DNA from: Willaertia magna
Taxonomy: Eukaryota; Heterolobosea; Eutetramitea; Acrasida; Naegleriidae
Length of the DNA: 31,995 nucleotides
NCBI GenBank assembly: GCA_902984215.1
Contig: CADWAF010002111.1
Span: 1 to 31,995 of the forward strand
Reading direction: 5' to 3'
Within the stretch, counting starts at the first letter, position 1, and each line of letters opens with the position of its first letter. The notes under the pieces were generated by a model. It searched no databases. It saw only the letters and a list, made by a program, of their open reading frames with translations, and was not told the DNA's origin. This document shows positions 11,404 to 21,267 of the stretch, in pieces. The translations under genes were made by a program, and so were the position numbers.

Positions 11404-13572
11404 ATGAATAAACAAGATATCGAACTAAAAAAAAGTATTAGAGTAAGAAAACCAATGGTTAGCCAATCTGAAAAGAGATTAGAAGAAATTGAACAGCAAA
11501 GATTAGCTAAGAAGTTGTTAAAGGAAAAGCAAGATGAACAACAAGTAGAAACTGATTATTCTTCTTCCGCTTCAGAAGAAGATTCTTTATTTGCAAGAAA
11601 GAAAAGAAAGAAAACAACAAGTGAAAAACAAATTATTCCAAGTGTTTTATTAGATGAAAAACCAATAGTTATTGATGAAACTAATGATAGTTTAGATAAA
11701 ACTCCAAAAGTGTTGATTGAAAGTAGTAATCATTTACCAATAAAAACTAAAACAACATTGACATTCGCAAAAAAGAAATTAATACCTACCAAATAATTGA
11801 CTGCTGCAACTAAACCTAATGAAGAAAAACAAAAATCAGAAACAAATGAAACCCAAAAAGAAAGTGAAGATGGTCAAGAAGAAGATGATGAAGTTTAAGA
11901 TTTTTCTGAACTTATTTCAAATGAAAATGTAAAAAACAGAATAAGAATTAAATTGAATGCGTTTAAAGATAAAGTTGTAACAAAAGTAGAAACAACGTTT
12001 TTATTTCAAGTACTTAGCAAAAACATTGAAGAATTGTACAATAATGTACAATCATTTTATAAGTTTTTGATTGAAATTAAACAAAAGAAAAAAAATAAAT
12101 TTGAACTAAAGGCAGTAAATTGAATTAAAGTTATTTGTTACATTTTTAATTATCTTAGAATCAAGAAGAAAGAAAGTTACCTAAGTTGTATTAGCAATAT
12201 TAAGACCTCGGATTTAAATAATTATATTAAATCCTTAAAAGATGAACAATTATCAATTTGGATTGTTACAATGAAAAAGTTTATTGGAATATTAATTTTA
12301 ATTAAATTTTTCAAATCAAATGAAATATTAAACATGTTGAACACTTCAAAAATAGAAGTAGATGATGAAGTTTCAATTTCAATTAATATTAAGGGACAGA
12401 AATTTGATGAGGTAACAAAAGAAATATTTCTTAATTACTTCGAAGAAGGAAAAAGAGATTTATTGTTTGGTAGTTATGTTATTGGAAAGGGTAAAGTATT
12501 ATCTATTGAAGAAGAAGGAAAATGCACTGTAGGAAATATTACTTACAATCACAAGTTAGACCAAGTAATTGAACTCAAGCTTGGTAAAAAAGAGCTATCA
12601 TTTAATTGTAGCTCTTTATTTAAGTACAATAACATATTAAACAATAAGACAAAGAACAAAAGCACAACAACAACAAAGAAACCTGCTAAAACAACAAAGA
12701 AATCTGCTGAAAAAAGAAAGTACCCAATTTTTAGATAACAAAGTTTAGTTTGTATTCCATCATCCTCAAAAAAAAGGCTTCCATCTTCTATTGCTTCTAT
12801 ATTACCCCAAGTATTACCTTCTTCTTTAAAAAATAATTCAAAAACAAATATGTCAAAAGAACTACCTTTATCAACTTCTTTTGGAAAAGACAATTCTTTA
12901 ATGTTTTTTTTAGAATTAGATAATTTAGATGACACTTTTACTTTAGAAAGAGATAGTGATTTATTAGATGTAGCTGCATTCTATAAAAAGAAATGTACTT
13001 TATTAGAAACCAAGTACAAGGAATGTATTGAAATAATTAATAATTGTAATAGATTGTGGACTAATATTAAAGATTGGGAACTCTCAAGTAAAAGATTACT
13101 AAAGAAAAACTTTGAACGGTTGGATTATTACAAAGTGAGAGAATATTCTAATTTCTATCACAAATTTGAGAGTGGAAGAGTTTTAAGCCTTAGTGACACG
13201 GATTTAAAGCTTTTATTTGAGAAGAAGCATTACAAAAGATGTATATTTATCGCCTGTCGTTTATTTAACAAGCAATTTAATACATGTGAAGATTTATAGA
13301 ACGGATTAAATTATGACCAAAAGTTTGAAATGTTTACCATTTGTTTCAAACTTGAAATAATGGAAGCAGAAAGCAAAAATAAGACATTTAATAAGCTTTC
13401 AATGATATATGTTGCTAATTGTAGAAAGAACTTATTACAAAAGGTTGAATATGACAAGAAAAAAGAAGAAGCTTTAAAAGCTCAAAGATTATAAAAACGT
13501 GGAATTGCGAAGAATTTAGAGAAACAAGATGATAAGAAAAAGGAAGAGGAAGAGGACTTTAAAGATGAGTAA
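11404..13572 (+). pseudogene. Transposon accessory protein B, six in-frame stops
   Basis: ATG 11404 opens a single frame that keeps protein-like character for 722 codons to TAA 13570-13572, but carries TAA 11794-11796, TAA 11896-11898, TGA 12121-12123, TAA 12736-12738, TAG 13297-13299 and TAA 13492-13494. No frameshift is needed over 2.2 kb. The N-terminal third is charged and coiled-coil-like (EKRLEEIEQQRLAKKLLKEK) with acidic/Ser patches. A middle domain lies around the TGA (residues 180-420), then a Lys/Thr-rich basic segment (TTTTKKPAKTTKKSAEKRK). A helical region rich in Lys, Phe, Tyr and Cys and a Lys/Glu-rich tail end the frame. I recognise no family; a DNA-binding or chromatin role for the basic segment is a guess. 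It lies 53 bp after frame A on the same strand. Confidence 0.65.
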
Positions 13573-13596
13573 CCTATCACTTTTTTATTGCTTTAA

Positions 13597-13625
13597 AATT
13601 TGTATATAATTTGTTTATACAAATT
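13597..13625. terminator. Hairpin after accessory gene B
   Basis: A perfect 10-bp inverted repeat, AATTTGTATA / TATACAAATT (13597-13606 with 13616-13625), begins 24 bases after the last stop codon of frame B. It mirrors the hairpin after the transposase at the other end of the element. Confidence 0.45.
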
Positions 13626-13651
13626 GTGGTTTGGGTTTTTGGTGCTTTGTA

Positions 13652-13731
13652 GGACATTGTGTTTTTTTTCACGAGTTTTTGGGACATTGTGTTTTTTTTC
13701 ACAGGTTTTTAGGACATTGTGTTTTTTTTCT
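13652..13731. repeat. Three direct repeats of 30 bp
   Basis: GGACATTGTGTTTTTTTTC begins at 13652, 13682 and 13712, a period of exactly 30 bp; copies one and two continue with similar CACRRG-TTTTT spacers. It sits just inside the right subterminal repeats and has no counterpart at the left end. Confidence 0.85.
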
Positions 13732-13740
13732 TAATAAATT

Positions 13741-13832
13741 TTTTCAGACGTCTGAAAATTTTTCTGCCTACTAGGATTCAGTTTTCTGAAAAAATTCTTA
13801 AGACGGTTTTTAGTTTGCCGGGCTCCTAAATG
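13741..13832. repeat. Right subterminal repeats of the transposon
   Basis: An 18-bp perfect palindrome TTTTCAGACGTCTGAAAA (13741-13758) contains the motif shared with the left end. It is followed by TTTTCTGCC (about 13760), CTGAAAAAATT (13786-13796) and the candidate terminal motif (about 13817-13826). In reverse complement the order matches the left end. The outermost base and target duplication were not identified. Confidence 0.55.
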
Positions 13833-13902
13833 TTTATTTAATTTTTTAGAATTTCGTCTAAACAGCTTAAAAAGCTCCCCTTGTGCTAGTTAATCCATCA
13901 AA

Positions 13903-14718
13903 TTATTTATTGTGTTTTGCTTTTAGATATTTTCTGGGTCTTCCCCTTCTTTTCTTTATTTTCATTGCCTCCAATTGTTGTTGCATTTCTTGTGGTGTGT
14001 GTAAAATAAATAATTGTTGAACATTGTTGTTGTTCTTATAATTTTCACTTTTAAAGACAAACTCATGTGGTTGAAGTGAAATTCCTCTTTTTGACTTTTT
14101 TGGTTGTGACTTTAAAGGAGAATCAGGAAATGTTTCTGTAACTGTTGTACTTGAAGAAATTGATTCTCTTTTTCTCTTGTTATAATAATTAATATTATTA
14201 TTATTAACAACTACTTGATGGTTTTCAGTTTTGTTGTTAAATAATTCTTCATCGTTAATAAATTGTGGTTGACAACAAACAGTTGATGTCAATGAATTGG
14301 TATAATTGTTTTTACAACAATTAATACTAAGTTGACTGAGAGAATGAGGTAAAGGTTGTGATGAATTGTAGTTATTGTTTGTTAAATTGTTATTTGTTGC
14401 GGTCACTGTATTTTCTGAATGAGTTTCTTGAATTGGTTCCTTAAAAGAAATTGGTTCTGTAAAAAACAAATTTTCTTCGTCAAATGAAATATCTAATAAT
14501 TCTTGTAATAAATCATCTTTGTTGCTTTCTTCATTTAAATCTTTTATCGTTTGATTGTTTAGTGGCTCTAATTGTTGTTGTTGTGTTTGCAAAATAGTAG
14601 ATTGTTCTTCATCTTGTAATTGTTGTGAAATGCTCAATAATTGTTCAGAACTATAAAGATGTGTCAACAACATCAACATTGAAACTAATACTTCATTATT
14701 ATTGCTTTCAATAACCAT
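13903..14718 (-). CDS. Gln/Asn-rich protein with C-terminal AT-hook
   Basis: A 271-codon uninterrupted frame, ATG 14718 to TAA 13903. The N-terminal 80 residues are Gln/Leu-rich and probably helical. The middle is rich in Asn, Ser and Thr with an acidic patch (LLDISFDEENLF). The C-terminus has a basic KKSKRGIS segment (about 208-216) and a textbook AT-hook KKRRGRPRKY (residues 255-264, core R258-G-R-P261), the minor-groove AT-DNA binding motif of HMGA-type proteins. A nuclear DNA-binding role is therefore well supported; the target is unknown. A diverged, broken copy of its C-terminal half lies at 27321-27582 on the plus strand. The 70-bp gap to the transposon end holds nothing recognisable. 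Confidence 0.8.
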   Translation of the reverse strand: MVIESNNNEVLVSMLMLLTHLYSSEQLLSISQQLQDEEQSTILQTQQQQLEPLNNQTIKDLNEESNKDDLLQELLDISFDEENLFFTEPISFKEPIQETHSENTVTATNNNLTNNNYNSSQPLPHSLSQLSINCCKNNYTNSLTSTVCCQPQFINDEELFNNKTENHQVVVNNNNINYYNKRKRESISSSTTVTETFPDSPLKSQPKKSKRGISLQPHEFVFKSENYKNNNNVQQLFILHTPQEMQQQLEAMKIKKRRGRPRKYLKAKHNK

Positions 14719-15342
14719 TTCTATTAGTTCTTTTTTTTTTTAATGAGAGCAAAAACATTAATACTTTTTGGAAACAATCAAAAGTAATCATTCATTAAAT
14801 CAACGAGACACAAACAATTCAATATCAACAATTATATCAATGGGTTGTTTTATTTAGATGATCTAATCTTTAAAAGAATTGGATGTTATTATCCATTAAA
14901 AGAGAAAACTCTGCTTCATTATAACTCCATTAAATAAAAAGCGAGTCTTAAAAAGGAAAAGATTTTCCACCAAAATCCTTCGAGGCAAGTGAGGGAATAA
15001 AGGGCTTGGGATGCATTTATTATTTTTCTAGACGATGCATTATGATGTGACAATAGTGTTATAGGGCTGGTAATTGATTTTAAAAAGGTAAATATTTTAA
15101 CAAATACTCTTAGTGATATGATTCACCCAATCTTAACATATGAAATGACGGTTGTATTTATTTAGCAAGTAGTCCTCTTACTTCTTTATTTGTAAGCTTT
15201 TGTAATAGTTTACATCATGCATTTAATAAAGTCATTCATGAACTACTCTGCTTTTGATGTGTTAAATATTGAAAGACATTGTTATAACCACCAGTGGTTG
15301 TAGTTGCTGTTAATTAATTATTAGGAAAGGAGAATACTTTAT
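14719..15342. other. Intergenic region between two minus-strand genes
   Basis: It holds no open frame of note. GATGCATT occurs twice about 30 bp apart (about 15010 and 15036) in a slightly more GC-rich stretch (14985-15070) some 300 bp upstream of the AT-hook gene start. This may be regulatory but nothing specific is recognised. Confidence 0.3.
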
Positions 15343-17937
15343 TCAAGCATTAATGATATCATTTTGTACAGGATTGTTGTTATCATTTTCTTGTTGTTGA
15401 TTATCTTCATTTAATATTCCATCTAATAAACTAATCCATTCCTTTTCATCTTCTAATATTTCTTCTGTTTCTTCTGATAATGATGCTACTGGATGTCCAT
15501 CATTATTTGATGATTTTATAGAACAAATATCATCATGATGCAAAAATTCCTCATTATTATTACTTTCAAAAGAAACTTGTTGTTCTGGTTGCAAAATTGT
15601 TAAAAATCCCAGTTGTTGTGTCTTATTATTAGTTGCTGTGGTTGATTGTAAACTTGCTGGCTTTCCATCAACTGATTGAACTGCTGGTGTTGATGCATTA
15701 TGTTGTTGATTATTATTATAATAGTGACAGGTCCTTGTCGTTGAAGTTGAACTAGTTGTAGATGGTGAAGGAGTGCTTGTAGATGATGTAGATACAATCC
15801 CTTCAGGAGAACTATTATTTGCCATCATACATTTAGTTGATATCGTTCTTTGAATTTGTTCATTCGTTGACGATATTAAAGGATTACTGCCATTATTATT
15901 CATATTCATCATGGCCGACAATAATTGTTGTTGTTGTTGACTATTATTATTATTACAGTAATTAGCACCATTGGTAACTAACATATTAACAAATTGTTGT
16001 TGCGTTTCATTAGGTAACATACTTAATAATAAAAGTAATGCTTGATGAGGATTAAATTCATTATTACCACCAACATTAGTTGCATTGTTGTTATTATTAT
16101 TATTTGTAAATGTACCACTTCCCATCGTTGATGATAAATTAGGAGAAACATTATTTGTTGGTGAAGAAGAAGAACTATTAGCAGAATTAAGTAAGGATTG
16201 CAAAGCACTCAATTGTTCATTTGTGGTTATATTCTCATCATTATTACCAACCATATTATTACCATTATTTAAAATTGGCGTAAAGGAACGATTATTGTTT
16301 TTACCTTCATGTGGTGGATGTTGTTGTTTATCTAACATATTAGTTGCAGCTGCAATATTAAATTGAGGATAACTATTTGCAAACTGTAAAAAGCCTGTTG
16401 TGGTATTGTTATCATTAATACCACCACCATTATTATGATTTGTCATTAAATGTGATTGTTGCGTTAAATGTAAATGATCACCAAACATCATTGTTAAACC
16501 ACTTGTGGTTGTCTCATTATAGGGCGATAAGGAATTATTATTGTTGCGTGGAGAACCACAATTCATATTATTATTAGAAGACATTTCATCAACAACAACA
16601 TTATGAAACATAGTTTGATCATTGTCATCACCATCCAACAATAATTGTTGTAAATTATTTGTATTTGTACCACTATTAGCAGTTGTAGTTGTAGAATTGG
16701 CTACAGTAGCTGCAGGAATATGCTGTTCTTCTTTCTTATTATATAAATCTCTTCCTCTATTGTTATTAAAAGATCTACCCACTTCATTAAATGTAGAAGA
16801 ATAATCAACAAATGAAACAACACTTGGTCTTCTCTTTTTCACTTGTTGTTGTTGATTCTTATCTTCCATTTTATCAGCCTTATCATTCTCTTCCTTTTGA
16901 TGTTTCTTATTATTAAAATTGCTGTTACCTCCTCTACTTCCTCCAAAAGTAGTAGGTGATGAAGTAGATGATGATGCATTAGATATCACTGATTTTCTTC
17001 TTTCCTTAGATAATGCTGTAATACTCTTCCTTTCTAAATTATTATTACAGTTGCTATTTTCATTATTATTGTTATTGTTAACTTTAGGAAAAGTAAAATC
17101 GGCCATAAACGAATAAGCAGATGGCAAACCTTGTTGACCAACAGTATTGGTTGCAGTTGTAGGTGGTGAAAAACTTGAAGCACTTGTTGGGGTACTTCCT
17201 GAATTATTATTATTAATGCAATTATTAAATCCAATTATTGTATTATTATTCATCATATTAGAAGATGGTCCATTATTATTGTTATTATTAGTACTTAAAT
17301 TTGAATAATTACTAGTGGTACTTGCAATTGAATATCTTCTTCTATTATTATTTCTAGTTTTAAAGTGATGTTGTTGTTGTAATTCAAAATCTTTACCAAT
17401 TGGTTTTTGTAATTGATAATATTGTTGTTGTTGTTTACTTGGCGTAACTGGAGAATTATTACCAATAGCACTACCTATAATATTACTGGAATTTGCAGAT
17501 AACAAATTATTAGTTGTCGTTGCATTATTACTGACAGTGTTATTATTAATCGTATTATTAGTTGATGGCAATAACATTGATGAGGACATGTTGTTTGGAA
17601 TATTTACAGTATTGTTATTATTAGTATTTACATGGGAGGTTAATTTTTGTTGTTGTTGATGTGAATTATTATTAGCATTTACTCCAGGAAAGAAAAAGAA
17701 ATTTGAAGTAAATGATGAATTATTTCTAAATCTCTTATTTACTTTCTTTTGGCTTCTTTTTCTTCCTTGTATACTATCTCTTGTATTTTCTTCAACTTCT
17801 CTTGTCATATCAACAAATTTTATACCACTATTATTATTGTTAGGTATAGTTTGTGGCGTAGTTATTGTTGTTGGTGACATTAAAGATGAAGAATTGGAAG
17901 AATGATCACCTTCTTGACTATTAGTACCTGAAATCAT
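15343..17937 (-). CDS. Poly-Asn/Gln protein, probably nuclear regulator
   Basis: A single-exon frame of 864 codons from ATG 17937 to TGA 15343. More than half of it is low complexity, made of Asn, Gln, Ser and Thr runs encoded by AAT/AAC and CAA repeats. Less repetitive parts are the start (residues 38-75) with a basic stretch GRKRSQKKVNKRF (58-70) that looks like a nuclear localisation signal, a second basic stretch (about 310-370), a hydrophobic helix HQALLLLLSMLPNETQQQF (about 635-655), and an acidic end with EEILEDEKEWISLLDGIL. Basic signal plus acidic tail plus Asn/Gln tracts suggests a transcription co-regulator, but no named domain is visible. It is divergent from the citrate synthase gene across 1.3 kb. 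Confidence 0.75.
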   Translation of the reverse strand: MISGTNSQEGDHSSNSSSLMSPTTITTPQTIPNNNNSGIKFVDMTREVEENTRDSIQGRKRSQKKVNKRFRNNSSFTSNFFFFPGVNANNNSHQQQQKLTSHVNTNNNNTVNIPNNMSSSMLLPSTNNTINNNTVSNNATTTNNLLSANSSNIIGSAIGNNSPVTPSKQQQQYYQLQKPIGKDFELQQQHHFKTRNNNRRRYSIASTTSNYSNLSTNNNNNNGPSSNMMNNNTIIGFNNCINNNNSGSTPTSASSFSPPTTATNTVGQQGLPSAYSFMADFTFPKVNNNNNNENSNCNNNLERKSITALSKERRKSVISNASSSTSSPTTFGGSRGGNSNFNNKKHQKEENDKADKMEDKNQQQQVKKRRPSVVSFVDYSSTFNEVGRSFNNNRGRDLYNKKEEQHIPAATVANSTTTTANSGTNTNNLQQLLLDGDDNDQTMFHNVVVDEMSSNNNMNCGSPRNNNNSLSPYNETTTSGLTMMFGDHLHLTQQSHLMTNHNNGGGINDNNTTTGFLQFANSYPQFNIAAATNMLDKQQHPPHEGKNNNRSFTPILNNGNNMVGNNDENITTNEQLSALQSLLNSANSSSSSPTNNVSPNLSSTMGSGTFTNNNNNNNATNVGGNNEFNPHQALLLLLSMLPNETQQQFVNMLVTNGANYCNNNNSQQQQQLLSAMMNMNNNGSNPLISSTNEQIQRTISTKCMMANNSSPEGIVSTSSTSTPSPSTTSSTSTTRTCHYYNNNQQHNASTPAVQSVDGKPASLQSTTATNNKTQQLGFLTILQPEQQVSFESNNNEEFLHHDDICSIKSSNNDGHPVASLSEETEEILEDEKEWISLLDGILNEDNQQQENDNNNPVQNDIINA

Positions 17938-19254
17938 TTCTCTAAAATGTGTGCGTTATTAGTATTTTAAAAATGAAATTTTTTTGTTAAATCGTTTCTC
18001 TAAATGTGTTAATAATTTCGATTCAAAGTGTTTTAATTCAAAGTGGGACTGAGGATATGAGTAGAGGGGTTAATGATGATTATTAAAATGATTGTTGTTT
18101 TTTTTTTAACTATTAAGTATTGATGAGCATATAAACTTAAGTTGACTTCTGTAAAGTGGATAACGTAGATTTTTTAAACGTTTACTTGTGTTGAGTATTT
18201 TTAAATTGAATGAAGTAACTTTTTTATACTGAAAGATCATTATCTTTTCAAAATTTGTAGAGCTTAGAATTAATGACTCCAATTCGAAACCTTCTTCTTT
18301 TTCGTTTGAATCTCAAATTCACGAGATTGTTATTATTAGAAAGAATAAAGGAGGAGTACCTTAATGAAATATGATACAAAAAGGTTATAGCATTCATAAA
18401 GCCTTTTCTTCAAGCCTTCTTGTTTTTAAAGCTTATCCACCAGAGTACTGCAAGTAGCTATCAAGTGGAGAAATCCTTTAGCCTGTAATATCTACTGTAT
18501 CTACAGCATTAACTACAGTAGCTATAGCATCTTCAATGAAAAGCAAAAAGGATATCCCGAGGAATTGTTTTTAGATGATATGTTTGAAAAGATTTTTTGG
18601 CACGGAAAGAACATTAATTTAGATAATGAAGAAGGCTGAAAAGGGATAACTATTTTGAAATTTAATCAATCGTAAAACGTTAAATGAGGTTTTCAATTAA
18701 AGTGATAAAGTAATTATCTATTTTCAAATTGTTTGAAAAAAGTTTTGTTTTCCAATAAAATCATTGTTTTACTTGAAAATCATAAAGGTACTTAAAAGTT
18801 TTTCTTTTTTATTTTTAAAGTATATAGTAATAGTAAATATATTAGAATTTAAATAACTATCCATAATCCATTCCTATGTCATTAGGCTTCCTTTAAGTAT
18901 TATATTAAAAAATAAAATTCAAGAAATCATCTATTCATCTTGTTGGCATCATTTTTTTCGTTGAATTTCAAATGCGCCAATCCATTGCAATGGATTGAAC
19001 ACTGCACAAAAAGTGAATTCAAATCTAGTCTTTTGTTAGAATATTATCACAGCAATCGCACAAGACAACAAACAACTAAAAAAGATATTTATAAATGCAT
19101 CAACAAAAACTCATTATATTTTTACAAATAATATAGGCCGTAAAAGTACCGGGGTTATTCTGTATTAATAATTTTTCTTTTCGGCCATTTAAATTAAAAA
19201 ATCCCTTTTGTAAAGGAAAGATCAAGAAGAAAAACTTACGTTTTAAATAATAAA
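17938..19254. promoter_or_regulatory. Long divergent intergenic region
   Basis: This 1.3-kb gap separates the starts of the poly-Asn gene (minus) and citrate synthase (plus), long for this locus. It holds a poly-T run near 18098-18107 and CTACTGTA/TACAGTAG (18492-18499, 18514-18521) around a smaller CTGTA/TACAG pair. GTAGCTAT occurs at about 18455 and 18519, and a 20-bp palindrome lies at 18978-18997. The 63-codon frame 18940-19131 covers the palindrome and shows no protein-like pattern, so I take the whole region as regulatory or 5' UTR. Confidence 0.45.
18978..18997. promoter_or_regulatory. Perfect 20-bp palindrome upstream of citrate synthase
   Basis: CAATCCATTGCAATGGATTG is a perfect palindrome, 258 bp upstream of the citrate synthase ATG. 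It contains inverted CCATTG units resembling CCAAT-like or dimeric factor sites. A perfect 20-mer with mixed bases is not expected by chance in an AT-rich 1.3-kb region. Confidence 0.45.
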
Positions 19255-21058
19255 ATGAGTCAACAAGGCTATAATAATGGTTTGTTGTTAAGTGGTGCTA
19301 CCACTACTACTTCAAAGGATGAAAATCAAGAAGAAAAGAAGAAAAATACATTAACTATTACTGATAATAGAACTGGTAAAACATTTGAAATTCCTATTGA
19401 AGATGGTAGTTTTGTTAATTCAAGTCACTTTAAACAAATGCTTATCAATGAAAATGATAAATCAGGTATCATGTAAGTACATAACAAGCCTTCCAAAGTA
19501 TTTTATAATAAGTCTGAATTAAATTTTAATAGGTGTTTTGATCCTTCTTTAATGAATACCGCAGTAGCCGAAAGTAAAATTACTTTTATTGATGGTGAGA
19601 AGGGAGAACTTCGTTACAGAGGTTATGACATTGAAGAACTTGCTGAAAAGTCTTCCTTCTTAGAAGTTGCTTACTTATTAATCTATGGTGAATTACCAAC
19701 CCAATCCCAATTCCAAGATTGGAACAGTAAGGTATGTTATTCATTATTATATGATCTTCCCTAGTTGACTAAAACTTTATCTTCTCAACTGTTACCTTTA
19801 AACCTGCTTACAACCTTATAACCTTAACATTAGATTATGACCCATACTTTTATTCACGAAAATTTAGTTAGCATGTTAAAAACCTTCCGTTATGATGCTC
19901 ATCCTATGGGAATTTTAGTTTCTTCAATCTCAGCACTTGGTACTTTCTATTCTGAGGCTAACCCTGCTTTAGCTGGTACTGATATCTATAAAGATGAAAA
20001 TATTAGAAATAAACAAATCTTTAGACTTTTAGGTAAAGTACCAACAATTGCAGCTTGTGCTTATAGACATAGAATTGGTAGGCCTTATAATAATCCTGTG
20101 AATCATTTAAGTTATACTGAGAATTTCTTATATATGCTTGATAGATTATCTGAACCAAATTATAAACCTCATCCTAGATTAGCTAGAGCCTTAGATGTAT
20201 TGTTTATTTTACATGCAGATCATGAACTTAATTGTTCAGTAAGTAGTTTTGATATTATAATTATTGTTTTTTACTAATAATTTACAATTAAGACTGCAAC
20301 CATGAGACATGTAGGTTCTTCATTAGTTGACCCTTATACAGCAGTATCAGCCTCAGCTGCAGCATTATATGGCCCATTACATGGTGGTATGTTTTAATTT
20401 ATTTCTATTAACTAACAACAATTTAGGGGCAAATGAAGGAGTCTTAAATATGTTATTACAAATTGGAAAACCAGAAAATGTTGATAAATTCTTGGAAGAT
20501 GTGAAAAATAAAAAGTGTAAATTAATGGGCTTTGGTCACAGAGTTTATAAAAATTATGATCCAAGAGCAAAGATTTTAAAGAAGGTAGCTGAAGAAGTTT
20601 TTCAACTTTGTGGTAAGAGTCACTTATGGGCAGTTGCTGTTGAATTAGAAAAGAAAGCACTACAAGATAATTACTTTGTTTCACGTAGATTATTCCCTAA
20701 TATCGATTACTACACTGGATTAATTTATCAAGCTATGGGATTCCCAGTTGATATGTTCCCTGTATTATTTACTATTCCTAGAGTTTGTGGTTGGTTAGCT
20801 CATTGGAGAGAAATGATTTTAGATCCAAACCTAAAGATTTTCAGACCAAGACAAAAGTATACTGGTTCTGATCTAAGAACTTATGTTCCAATGGAGCAAA
20901 GAGAACCTGAATCACCTTACATTAATGTTTATTATTCATCACATTCTGTAAGAAGACTTTTAACAGAAGAATATTGGGAAAAACAAAAGGGAGATGAGTT
21001 CGATATTGAATTTGAAAAACAAGCTTCACGAATCAATAACTTAGAAATTAATGATTAA
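19255..21058 (+). CDS. CS: Citrate synthase, bacterial/glyoxysomal type (five exons)
   Basis: Condenses acetyl-CoA and oxaloacetate to citrate. Exons: 19255-19472, 19533-19731, 19834-20238, 20293-20386, 20427-21058. Introns are GT-AG, 60, 102, 54 and 40 nt; the joined product is 515 residues. The core matches the family throughout: [20 protein letters not shown], the HADHELNCS loop (catalytic His269), GPLHGGANE (302-309), [14 protein letters not shown] (catalytic His343) and NIDYYTG (catalytic Asp399), then the CoA-site Arg-rich end. The sequence resembles the bacterial GltA/plant glyoxysomal branch rather than the animal mitochondrial enzyme. A 75-residue Asn/Thr/Lys-rich leader precedes the core, but it has no clear mitochondrial presequence and no PTS2. 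The C-terminus LEIND is not a PTS1, so location is open. All catalytic residues are present; the gene looks functional. Confidence 0.95.
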
Positions 21059-21267
21059 GCAGATCTGTTTTAACACGAATCATTAAGTTTTGTAAAATAA
21101 TTATATTATTGTACTTTTTACTTTAATAAAACATTGTAATGATAAACACATAAAAGTGATAAGTGATTACATAAAAAGCGCTCGAAATCAAATTGTTTCA
21201 GGCAAAAAAACAACCCGGCCAAGCTGTCAGAAATCAAACATTCCAAATCACAGCAAAAAAAATCATA

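Larger units (their letters stand above)
5880..13835. mobile_element. Decayed 8-kb DNA transposon with Tnp2/CACTA-like transposase
   Basis: The element is defined by a transposase remnant (minus strand, 6520-8961), two long plus-strand frames (9153-11350, 11404-13572) leaving a shared promoter, a hairpin after each outer transcription unit (6466-6506, 13597-13625), and subterminal repeats on both ends. The 13-base motif AGACGTCTGAAAA occurs at both ends (5974-5986 and 13746-13758), and CTGAAAAA-type motifs occur in both flanks. Candidate termini are a degenerate match between GACACCCCAGCAAA near 5884 and the reverse complement of the GCCGGGCTCC region near 13817-13826 (about 9 of 14 bases). 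No target-site duplication could be fixed, so the outer limits are uncertain by tens of bases. All three frames are broken, so the copy is non-autonomous now. Confidence 0.7.

Noticed and set aside
6520..13572. Variant genetic code with TAA/TAG read as Gln
   Set aside because: Host genes nearby (citrate synthase, poly-Asn genes up to 864 codons) contain no internal TAA/TAG/TGA, use CAA freely, and end in TAA or TGA. The stops are limited to the transposon, so decay is the simpler explanation.
15343..17937. CRISPR-like or satellite array from repeated triplets
   Set aside because: The repeats are AAT/CAA codon runs within an intact 864-codon frame, without spacers or constant unit length.
18940..19131. 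63-codon frame upstream of citrate synthase
   Set aside because: It overlaps the perfect palindrome, has no recognised motif and lies in the probable promoter/5' UTR; there is no sign of an exon joined to citrate synthase.
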